The notes under the pieces are model-generated. The model was not told the DNA's origin and made no database searches. It saw nothing but the letters and a program-made list of their open reading frames with translations. From an uncultured Clostridia bacterium (GTDB lineage Bacteria > Bacillota_A > Clostridia > Christensenellales > Aristaeellaceae), in the NCBI GenBank assembly GCA_946408865.1, contig CAMJTZ010000140.1, forward strand, positions 1-5,288: a DNA stretch of 5,288 nucleotides. Reading direction: 5' to 3'. Positions 1 through 5,288 of the stretch are shown piece by piece; the first letter of the stretch is position 1; every line of letters starts with the position of its first letter. Both the position numbers and the translations under genes were made by a program.

Positions 1-1457
1 CCCACCGGGGAGCTCGCTCGTTTCGGTTGAGCACAGGTCCGGCGAATTTTCCCGCACTGCGGGTCGCCGGCCCTGTGCCCCCCGATTTGTCCGTTTCGTT
101 CCATTGCCGTGGCGCCGTCCAGGAGGTTCATCCCGCGCACCAGAACATTGCTGCCGAAGCGGCCCTGCACTTCCATCAATGCTTCCTGCAGGGACCGTTC
201 CCGGCCCAGTTCTCCGGGATCCGTGAACATATCCGTCTGTATCGCGCTGTCTTCCTCCCGGGGATCCGTCAGCGCCAGCCCGATCCGGCGCACCAGCAGG
301 CCGGGATCCACCTTTTCCCGGAACGCCCGGTCCAGCGCCTCCAGGATCACCGTGCGACTGTTCGTCTCCGGCCGGAAACGTACCGTTCCGCCCGCGTGCA
401 CCGGATGCATCCGTCCGTAAAAATCCAGGCATACCGGCCCCCTGTATCCCGGGTTTTCGTCCAGGCTGGCCGGATCAAAACTGATCCACCACATTGCCGT
501 GGAAATCCGCATCCGTTTCGCCACCAGCCGGATTACAGCCTGCTCCGCCATTTCCCGGAAGACCAGCAGCGATTCCTCAAACCGGTACGGCCGGGGCAGC
601 ACCTGTCCGGTGGAAAAACTGCGCGTCGACGGCCTGTACGACTTGATATCGCTCATCCGCACCGGTTCCACGCCCCAGGCGTGATCCATCAGGATCTCCG
701 CGTTCACGCCGAACAGGCGGTACAGCCCTTCCGGGTTCGCCAGGGCCATGGCTGCGATGTCCCCCATCGTCTGCATACCGTGATTTATCAGGCGCCGCGC
801 CGTTCCCGGCCCGAGCTGCCAGAAATCCGTCAGCGGCCGGTGCTTCCACAAAAGGAGCCGGTAATCCTCTTCCCCGAGTTCCGCGATCCGCACGCCGTCC
901 CGGTCCGGTTTCGCTTTTTTGGCCACGATATCCATGCCTACCTTGGCCAGATACAGGTTCGTCCCGATTCCGGCCGTCGCGGTGATTCCTGTCTCCGCCA
1001 GCACGGCACGGATCAGCCGCATCGCCAGAAAATGCGCCGGAGAAACTCCGGCGCATTCCGCCTCCGCCCGGTACAGGTGAAGGTAGGGCGTCAGATCGAT
1101 AAAGCATTCGTCAATCGAATAAACATGAATATCCTTTTCCGCCAGAAACTTCCGGTAGGTTTCATAGGCCCTTGCGGATACCCGCAGGTATTCCGCCATC
1201 CGCGGCGGCGCCACAATATATTCCACCTTCGTTTTGTGCGCCGCTTCGTACAGCCGGATCGCCTGTTTCGCTTCGAAAAGGCGGGGACGGGATGAAACAC
1301 CCTTCGCCTTGAGCGCCGGGGAAACCGCCAGGCAGATCGTCTTGTCTGTCCGGCTTTCGTCCGCCACCAGCAGGTTCGCTTCCAGCGGGTTCAGGTCCCG
1401 GGCCACGCATTCCACCGAGGCATAAAAGGACTTCAGGTCAATGCAGAGGTATTGCAC
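1..1457 (-). CDS. UmuC-like Y-family translesion DNA polymerase (3' end cut by window edge)
   Basis: This protein should copy past damaged template bases at stalled forks, with low fidelity. Read from the GTG at 1457 it gives 485 residues without a stop up to the left edge. The palm has the first metal-binding Asp in IDLKSFYASVE (D7), with Y12 at the steric-gate position, and the second catalytic pair in YSIDECFIDL (D116, E117). The conserved AGIGTNLYLAKVGMDIVAKK stretch follows (residues 162-181), then a helix-hairpin-helix-like segment (about 211-250) and the little finger. QTDMF at 407-411 fits a beta-clamp-binding motif, and ERNGQIGGHRA (453-463) matches the usual C-terminus of Bacillota relatives. 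The GTG start is required: the first in-frame ATG is at residue 87, after D7, and a good SD sits 6 bases before the GTG. It directly follows the repressor gene and is probably SOS-induced. The reading frame continues at least 22 residues past the usual end. Pol IV is less likely because of the C-terminal motif and the neighbour. Confidence 0.93.
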   Translation of the reverse strand, partial: MQYLCIDLKSFYASVECVARDLNPLEANLLVADESRTDKTICLAVSPALKAKGVSSRPRLFEAKQAIRLYEAAHKTKVEYIVAPPRMAEYLRVSARAYETYRKFLAEKDIHVYSIDECFIDLTPYLHLYRAEAECAGVSPAHFLAMRLIRAVLAETGITATAGIGTNLYLAKVGMDIVAKKAKPDRDGVRIAELGEEDYRLLLWKHRPLTDFWQLGPGTARRLINHGMQTMGDIAAMALANPEGLYRLFGVNAEILMDHAWGVEPVRMSDIKSYRPSTRSFSTGQVLPRPYRFEESLLVFREMAEQAVIRLVAKRMRISTAMWWISFDPASLDENPGYRGPVCLDFYGRMHPVHAGGTVRFRPETNSRTVILEALDRAFREKVDPGLLVRRIGLALTDPREEDSAIQTDMFTDPGELGRERSLQEALMEVQGRFGSNVLVRGMNLLDGATAMERNGQIGGHRAGDPQCGKIRRTCAQPKRASSPV

Positions 1458-1463
1458 AGGCTG

Positions 1464-1469
1464 CCCCCT
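1464..1469 (-). promoter_or_regulatory. Shine-Dalgarno for the polymerase GTG start, overlapping the repressor stop
   Basis: On the minus strand the repressor's TAG stop runs directly into a purine tract, giving AGGGGG, followed by 6 bases (CAGCCT) and then GTG. The overlap of SD and stop codon suggests translational coupling: ribosomes finishing the repressor would reinitiate on the polymerase. This site decides the non-ATG start. Confidence 0.75.
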
Positions 1470-2220
1470 ATGCGTTCAGCACCCTGCCGACAATCCGGAA
1501 ATCCGTTCCGGAACCGATCACCTTCGGATCATATGCGTTGTTGCAGGAAACCAGCACCGGCTGGAGGTGCCGGATGCCTTCGCTGTCCGTAAAATTCTCC
1601 GTCTCGTCCCCTTCCGGCTCCTGTTCAGCATAGACCTTGATAAATCCTTCCCCGTCCACCACAAACAGACCGACGTCCCCGGGCAGCAGCCGGCTGCATT
1701 CCTCCACCCAGGCGTACTGTCCGTCATGCAGAACCGGCTCCATACTGTCCCCGCTGACGCGGACCGCAAAGGAAGCGCCCGGCGGCACCGAGGAAGCCGG
1801 AAATGTCCGGCTTTCGAACATGTTGTTGTCCAGCGCCTCGCCAAATCCGGCGGATGCCGGGAGGGTGCTGACGCTCATCCTCACCACAGGCTCCCCGTGT
1901 GCAGGCCGGCTGCAGTACGCCGGCTGGCTTTCCAGGTATCCCCTGTAGCCCGCCAGCATCTTCCGGCCTTCCTCGTTCAGCTTTTCCTCCCCGCCGAACA
2001 GCGGAATCCGCAGCGCGTCGCACACCGCCGCCAGCTGATAGGCGCCGGGGACGGAATCCCCTTTTTCCCATTTGCTGACCGCCGCCGTCTGCACCCGGAC
2101 GCCGCGAAGCGCAAGCGCTTTCGCCAGTTCCCCCTGCGTGAGCCGCAGGGCTCTGCGCGCCTGCGTCAGACGCGCGCCGATTTCGTTCCGCTCCCGTGCT
2201 TTTTCCGCGTCGTACCGCAT
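1468..2220 (-). CDS. Self-cleaving XRE/S24 repressor (cI/LexA type), likely controlling the polymerase
   Basis: This 250-residue cytoplasmic protein is a DNA-binding repressor expected to be inactivated by RecA-stimulated self-cleavage. Residues about 13-73 form an XRE helix-turn-helix (LTQGELAKAL, then VSKWEKGDSVP). The turn is about five residues longer than in the commonest HTH_3 form, a variant I recognise from clostridial S24 regulators. A linker leads to ASAGFGE, where A124-G125 is the predicted scissile bond. The catalytic serine is S159 in VSGDSMEP and the general-base lysine is K195 in GFIKVY, so the S24 dyad is intact. The length is typical for HTH-plus-S24 proteins. The ATG at 2220 has GGAGG 7 bases upstream and a strong promoter before that. 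The gene lies just ahead of a Y-family polymerase, which fits a dedicated SOS operon. Whether the released C-terminal fragment also acts like UmuD' is inference. A prophage or ICE immunity repressor is the alternative, but no phage genes are visible. Confidence 0.92.
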   Translation of the reverse strand: MRYDAEKARERNEIGARLTQARRALRLTQGELAKALALRGVRVQTAAVSKWEKGDSVPGAYQLAAVCDALRIPLFGGEEKLNEEGRKMLAGYRGYLESQPAYCSRPAHGEPVVRMSVSTLPASAGFGEALDNNMFESRTFPASSVPPGASFAVRVSGDSMEPVLHDGQYAWVEECSRLLPGDVGLFVVDGEGFIKVYAEQEPEGDETENFTDSEGIRHLQPVLVSCNNAYDPKVIGSGTDFRIVGRVLNA

Positions 2221-2255
2221 TCCCGTTCCTCCGTACAGTTGTTTCTCTTTTCTGC

Positions 2256-2285
2256 AGTATAATCCCCGGGAAAAAGATTTGTCAA
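2256..2285 (-). promoter_or_regulatory. Sigma-A/sigma-70-type promoter of the repressor-polymerase operon
   Basis: Minus-strand TTGACA (2285-2280) matches the -35 consensus exactly. An 18-base spacer leads to TATACT (2261-2256), which is 5 of 6 to the -10 consensus. Transcription should begin near 2249, leaving a leader of about 28 bases with GGAGG at 2232-2228 before the ATG at 2220. The inverted repeat immediately upstream touches the first base of the -35, so the promoter is probably regulated. Confidence 0.8.
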
Positions 2286-2317
2286 TAAAAAATTATCCTA
2301 TTAGGATAATTTTTTAT
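2285..2317. promoter_or_regulatory. Perfect 33-bp palindrome, candidate operator (or bidirectional terminator)
   Basis: Two perfectly complementary 16-base arms (2285-2300 and 2302-2317) flank a single central base. The informative core is ATTATCCTA-N-TAGGATAAT, flanked by A6 and T6 runs. It lies directly upstream of the repressor's -35 box, centred about 52 bases before the predicted transcription start. A dimeric XRE repressor would bind such a symmetric site, so autoregulation by the neighbouring S24 protein is the favoured reading. Alternatively, the RNA from either strand folds into a 12-bp AU-rich stem with a 5-base loop and U-rich 3' side, which could terminate the oxidoreductase operon entering from the right. 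Only two G-C pairs per stem make it a weak terminator. Both uses could coexist. Confidence 0.65.
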
Positions 2318-2329
2318 CTTCTTTATCTT
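2313..2329. repeat. Two tandem TTTATCTT repeats beside the palindrome
   Basis: TTTATCTT occurs at 2313-2320 and again at 2322-2329, a 9-base period, and the first copy overlaps the outer edge of the 33-bp palindrome. The TTATC part resembles the palindrome half-site (ATTATCC), so these could be weaker accessory binding sites. They could also just reflect the AT-rich composition. Confidence 0.4.
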
Positions 2330-2365
2330 GTTAAGAGATTTCTGTATGGATACACAGCCTTCAGT

Positions 2366-3547
2366 TCAGCGCATCTGCCGGCCGCTCCGGCTGTGGTCCG
2401 TATCATAGGTAATATTTTCCGTCTTGTGCGTCCGGGAAGCGGCAATCCGCCGTTCCAGTTCCCGGTTGAATGCCTCGGCGGACACAGGAATCCCAACCCG
2501 CCCGCCGGTCCACCCGGACAGGTGAATGGCATTGGACAGCTGCAGTGCGCGAAGTCCGTCCTCCGCCCCGGCCACCGGCTTTTCCCCGCGCAGCAGGTGT
2601 GCCGCAAAGGCGTTGATCACGCCTGCGTGCTGCGGATTCTCCCCGTCGGTTTCCAGCAGGGATTCCCGGACGTCCGCCCGGTACCACGGGTCATCGCTGT
2701 GAAAACAGATCTCCCGCTCGTTCACTCCCAGACGCCAGACCTTCACCTGCCCGTTTTCGCAGACAATCTTTCCGCGTTCACAGTCGATCTCCAGCCGGTT
2801 GGTTCCGGGCAGTTCCCCGGTGGAAGCGATAAAAACCCCTGTAGCCCCGTTCGGGAACTCCAGGAAAGCCGTCACGTCGTCTTCCACTTCGATATGATGC
2901 CATTTTCCCTCCAGGCACCGGGCAGTCACCGCGCAGGGCATCCCGCACAGCCAGATCAGCAGATCCAGCTGATGCGGACACTGGTTCAGCAGCACGCCGC
3001 CGCCTTCCCCGGCCCAGGTAGCCCGCCAGCTTCCGGAATCGTAGTAGCGCTGCGTCCGGTACCAGTCGGTAATGATCCAGTTCATCCGCTTCATTACGCC
3101 CATTTCGCCGCTGTCCAGCAGTTTTTTCATTGCCCGGTAGATGCAGTTGGTGCGCTGGTTGAACATGAAGGTCAGGGTTTTCCCGGCTTTCTCCGCCGCA
3201 CGGATCATCCGCTCCGCCCGGTCCGCCTGTACCGCCGCCGGTTTTTCACACAGCACATGAAGGCCCGCCTCCAGCGCGGCCACCGCCAGCGGTTCATGCT
3301 GAAAATGCGGTACGGCGATCAGCACCGCGTCACAGCAGCCGGAAACAATCAGTTTCCGGCCGTCCGCATAGACGCGTACACTTTCCGGCAGGGTTCTGCC
3401 GGCCCATTCCCGGCGCTCCTGCCGCAGATCCGCCACGGCGCACAGCTCCGTTTCCGGACATGCCCCGCCCAGGATCATCCGGCAGTGTTCGCTGCCCATG
3501 TTGCCGATGCCGATAATTCCCAGCCGGATCCTCGTTCGCTGCGTCAT
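2366..3547 (-). CDS. Gfo/Idh/MocA-family NAD(P)-dependent oxidoreductase, canonical type
   Basis: This is a full-length 393-residue cytoplasmic sugar- or cyclitol-type dehydrogenase; the substrate is unknown. The N-terminal Rossmann fold has the complete dinucleotide motif GIGNMG (G13, G15, G18) after a hydrophobic strand, and an acidic D40 ends strand 2, which often favours NAD over NADP. The catalytic EKP motif is at 101-103 in LHVLCEKPAAV. The C-terminal alpha/beta domain carries GGGVLLNQCPHQLDLLIWL (182-200), whose H192 and D195 sit where the family places its catalytic His and substrate-binding acid. The FNQRTN and WRATWAGEGGG stretches mark a clade common in Bacillota. The ATG at 3547 is 3 bases after the upstream gene's TAA, and its SD (GGAG, 3559-3556) lies inside that gene's last codons, so the two are co-expressed. 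It is the last gene of the operon. The final 20 or so residues are polar, charged and probably disordered. Confidence 0.93.
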   Translation of the reverse strand: MTQRTRIRLGIIGIGNMGSEHCRMILGGACPETELCAVADLRQERREWAGRTLPESVRVYADGRKLIVSGCCDAVLIAVPHFQHEPLAVAALEAGLHVLCEKPAAVQADRAERMIRAAEKAGKTLTFMFNQRTNCIYRAMKKLLDSGEMGVMKRMNWIITDWYRTQRYYDSGSWRATWAGEGGGVLLNQCPHQLDLLIWLCGMPCAVTARCLEGKWHHIEVEDDVTAFLEFPNGATGVFIASTGELPGTNRLEIDCERGKIVCENGQVKVWRLGVNEREICFHSDDPWYRADVRESLLETDGENPQHAGVINAFAAHLLRGEKPVAGAEDGLRALQLSNAIHLSGWTGGRVGIPVSAEAFNRELERRIAASRTHKTENITYDTDHSRSGRQMR

Positions 3548-3550
3548 GGT

Positions 3551-4630
3551 TTATTCTCCGATCCGGACCGCGTTTTTCTGCGCCAGCAGGCACAGTTCCG
3601 CCGCCTTGAAGGCATGCTCCTGGGTCATGGCGTTCTCCGTACGGTTCAGGCAGTCCAGAATCAGCTGCCCGAAGAAAGGATATCCTGTCGCCCCGGATGC
3701 GTTCAGATATTTTTCTCCCTGATCGTTTACCAGATACACATGTCCGCCGCCGTCTTTTTCGGAAGCGAGGTTGACATATTTGCGAATCTCCACAAAGCCT
3801 TTGGTCCCCAGGATAAACATCCGGCCGTCGCCCCAGGTCCGCAGGCCGTCCGGCGTAAACCAGTCCAGCCGGAAATAGCCGGCGGACCCGTTTTTCCCGG
3901 TCAGCTGCGCGTCGCCGAAATCTTCCAGTTCCGGATACTCCGGATGGGCAAAGTTGGCAATCCGGCTGGCCGTCACCGTCGCGTCTTCCTCCTGCGCGTA
4001 ATACAGGAACTGTTCAAACTGATGACTGCCGATATCGCAAAGAATCCCGCCGTATTTCTCCCGTTCAAAGAACCATGCGGGCCGTCCCGGCGCACCCAGG
4101 CGGTGCGGTCCGAAACCGGTCACGGAAATCACCTTTCCGATCTCCCCGGAGTGCGCGATGTATCCTGCCAGGATGGAGCCTTCGTCATGCAGGCGTTCCG
4201 CATAGTACACCATATATTTCTTTCCGGTGCGCTTCACCGCTTCCCGGGCGGAAGCCAGCTGCTCCAGCGTCGTGAACGGCGCCTTGTCCGTAAAGTAATC
4301 CTTTCCCGCATCCATCGCCCGCAGGCCGAGGGCGCACCGTTCGCTGGTGACTGCCGCGCCGGCGATCATCTGCGTTTCAGGATCGTTCAGCGCTTCCTCC
4401 TCGCTGTTGGCAGCCCGGGCCTGGGGGAAAGCTTTCAGAAACGCCGCCACCTTTTTCTTGTCCGGATCGTAAACATATTTCAGCGTGCCGCCGGCCTCTG
4501 TCAGTCCGTTGCACATCCCGTAAATATGTCCGTGGTCCAGCCGTACGGCGGAAAAGACAAACTCCCGGCCCTTTACAACCGGCTGCGGCTTTCCCTTTGG
4601 CGCGTAATTCATTCCGTCAGACACATTCAC
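3551..4630 (-). CDS. Divergent Gfo/Idh/MocA-family oxidoreductase
   Basis: This 359-residue protein has the Gfo/Idh/MocA layout but altered signatures. The first beta strand leads into FSAVRLDHGHIYGM (26-39), where the usual GxGxxG is replaced by a His- and Gly-containing loop. The EKP position reads DKAPF (115-119), keeping the catalytic lysine K116. The third motif GGILCDIGSHQFEQFLYY (194-211) retains D199 and H203. It is therefore likely to be an active dehydrogenase of a distinct subfamily, with unknown substrate and cofactor. The start is taken as GTG at 4630, which overlaps the previous gene's TGA (GTGA) and lies 8 bases after GGGAGGG. The ATG at codon 7 is an alternative but is farther from the SD. 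Loss of the glycine motif could mean weaker or tightly bound nucleotide. The closing TAA is 3 bases before the next gene. Confidence 0.88.
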   Translation of the reverse strand: MNVSDGMNYAPKGKPQPVVKGREFVFSAVRLDHGHIYGMCNGLTEAGGTLKYVYDPDKKKVAAFLKAFPQARAANSEEEALNDPETQMIAGAAVTSERCALGLRAMDAGKDYFTDKAPFTTLEQLASAREAVKRTGKKYMVYYAERLHDEGSILAGYIAHSGEIGKVISVTGFGPHRLGAPGRPAWFFEREKYGGILCDIGSHQFEQFLYYAQEEDATVTASRIANFAHPEYPELEDFGDAQLTGKNGSAGYFRLDWFTPDGLRTWGDGRMFILGTKGFVEIRKYVNLASEKDGGGHVYLVNDQGEKYLNASGATGYPFFGQLILDCLNRTENAMTQEHAFKAAELCLLAQKNAVRIGE

Positions 4631-5288
4631 TGCTTTTTCCCTCCCTGTTTAAAATCTGCACCGAACGTCATTTCGCCGGTCAGTTCCATCACGGAAACCG
4701 TTTTCTCATAAAAATGCGGCACATGCGCCCGGATCCCTTCCACTGTGTAAAAAGGATCATCCTTTTTCAGGGGCAGTTCTGCGCTTTTCCGCTCTGCTCC
4801 CGCTTTATAAATGGCCGTAATCAGTTCAATCGTCCGGCGGCCGTCCTCCCCGGTAATTGCCACGTCTCCCCCGGTTTCCAGTGCTGTCAGCACATTTTCC
4901 AGCTGGCCTGCGTGCATTTCATAGGGAATCGGCGGCAGGGCGGCAATGAATTCATCCGCCTTTTTCCGAAAACCCTCATCCGGCTCCTTCAGGGGAAAAC
5001 CGTTGGGCTGCGGCTGGGATGCAAAAACATCATACGGCGCGGAAATTTTTGCTTTTTCGCACTGGAAAACCAGCTGCTGATCCTCTCCGTGGTGCACCAC
5101 GGAAGCGGTAACCGTTGCCAGGGCACCCGGATATTCCATCACGGAAACGGAAAGGTCCTCCACCTCCGCGTTGTCATGAGCCGTGTTGGCCAGGATGCTG
5201 GTAACCCGCTGCGGTGTACCCATCATCCAGCCCAGCATATCGATATGATGCACCGCGTGATTCAGGGTACATCCGCCGCCTTCCTTTT
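4627..5288 (-). CDS. Gfo/Idh/MocA-family oxidoreductase, C-terminal part (5' end beyond window)
   Basis: The reading frame is open to the right edge and ends at TGA (4629-4627), giving 219 visible residues. An in-frame GTG at 5253 should not be taken as the start, because the conserved family motif begins upstream of it. From the edge the protein reads KEGGGCTLNHAVHHIDMLGW, the GGG-x-L...H..D signature of the Gfo/Idh/MocA C-terminal domain, where one of the HH pair and the following D are the expected active-site residues. The Rossmann domain and EKP motif (about 150-180 residues) should lie beyond 5288. The rest is a beta-sheet domain (VEDLSVSVMEYPGALATVTAS) followed by the helical stretch HAGQLENVLTALETGGDVAI, which matches the usual family end where an added gene copy selects residues for the tail. 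It is the most upstream of the three visible oxidoreductases and overlaps the next gene by 4 bases. The substrate is unknown. Confidence 0.9.
   Translation of the reverse strand, partial: KEGGGCTLNHAVHHIDMLGWMMGTPQRVTSILANTAHDNAEVEDLSVSVMEYPGALATVTASVVHHGEDQQLVFQCEKAKISAPYDVFASQPQPNGFPLKEPDEGFRKKADEFIAALPPIPYEMHAGQLENVLTALETGGDVAITGEDGRRTIELITAIYKAGAERKSAELPLKKDDPFYTVEGIRAHVPHFYEKTVSVMELTGEMTFGADFKQGGKKQ
4639..4645 (-). promoter_or_regulatory. Strong Shine-Dalgarno (GGGAGGG) supporting the GTG start at 4630
   Basis: On the minus strand GGGAGGG is followed by AAAAAGCA (8 bases) and then GTG. The site sits inside the last codons of the upstream oxidoreductase. Its spacing is ideal for the GTG at 4630 and too long for the ATG at codon 7. 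Confidence 0.7.

Noticed and set aside
51..63. Short perfect inverted repeat CCCGCA-C-TGCGGG near the left edge
   Set aside because: The loop is a single base, and on the minus strand it is followed by AAAATT rather than a T run, so it is not a credible terminator. It lies inside the open polymerase frame.
577..1410. Minus-strand ATG-started frames inside the polymerase (577-1107, 1091-1300, 1162-1410)
   Set aside because: They are out of frame with the polymerase, which has intact catalytic motifs, and their translations are low-complexity Gly/Arg-rich shadows. They do not indicate a frameshifted or broken polymerase.
1468..2220. The repressor as the housekeeping LexA
   Set aside because: LexA has a winged helix-turn-helix, whereas this protein has an XRE-type HTH (LTQGELAKAL...VSKWEKG) and is longer (250 residues versus about 200). 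It is better described as a cI-like S24 repressor.
2342..2357. CTGT-N8-ACAG, matching the core of the proteobacterial LexA box
   Set aside because: Only eight fixed positions match, so chance occurrence in a window this size is plausible (roughly 8%). It lies about 90 bases upstream of the predicted transcription start, and Bacillota LexA uses a different box (GAACN4GTTC). It would become interesting only if conserved in relatives.
2072..4711. An 879-codon plus-strand open reading frame, with others at 27-1295 and 1441-2262
   Set aside because: They lie antisense to genes with clear family motifs, are rich in Arg, Pro, His and Ala with no recognisable domain, and cross the intergenic promoter region. 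Long antisense frames are expected where third codon positions are mostly G or C.
4627..5253. A complete 208-residue gene starting at the GTG at 5253
   Set aside because: The frame stays open upstream and encodes KEGGGCTLNHA, part of a conserved family motif, so the true start is outside the window and the gene is partial.

Overview
The window is a GC-rich stretch (roughly 60% G+C by eye, third codon positions mostly G or C). All five supported genes lie on the minus strand, so transcription runs from the right edge to the left. The strong Shine-Dalgarno sequences (AGGGGG, GGAGG, GGGAGGG), two GTG starts, a consensus sigma-70/sigma-A promoter and the protein subtypes all suggest a Bacillota genome, probably a GC-rich Clostridia member from a gut or rumen community. 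That placement is inference from style, not from a marker gene.

Right part (2366-5288): an apparent operon of three different Gfo/Idh/MocA-family NAD(P)-dependent oxidoreductases. The first is cut by the right edge and lacks its nucleotide-binding half. The second starts on a GTG that overlaps the first gene's stop by 4 bases. The third starts 3 bases after the second one ends. Such tight packing implies co-transcription and a shared pathway, most likely oxidation/reduction of sugars, glycosides or cyclitols. No transporter, hydrolase or regulator of that pathway is inside the window, so the substrate cannot be named.

Middle (2221-2365): the only intergenic region, 145 bases and AT-rich. On the minus strand it carries a perfect TTGACA -35 and a TATACT -10. 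Directly upstream of the -35 is a perfect 33-bp inverted repeat that looks like an operator, with two tandem TTTATCTT repeats at its outer edge. The same palindrome could also end transcription of the oxidoreductase operon, because no other terminator is visible.

Left part (1-2220): a two-gene DNA-damage-response cassette. The first gene is a cI/LexA-type repressor with an N-terminal helix-turn-helix and a C-terminal S24 self-cleaving peptidase domain (Ala-Gly cleavage site, catalytic Ser and Lys all visible). The second is a UmuC-like Y-family translesion DNA polymerase, translationally coupled through an SD sequence that overlaps the repressor's stop, and running off the left edge. The expected logic is that DNA damage activates RecA, the repressor cleaves itself, and the promoter opens to make polymerase. 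No separate umuD-like gene is present in the window.

I see no RNA genes, CRISPR arrays, insertion sequences or attachment sites. The genes belong to known families; the features most worth checking are the palindromic operator region, the two-gene repressor-polymerase arrangement, and the divergence among the three oxidoreductases.
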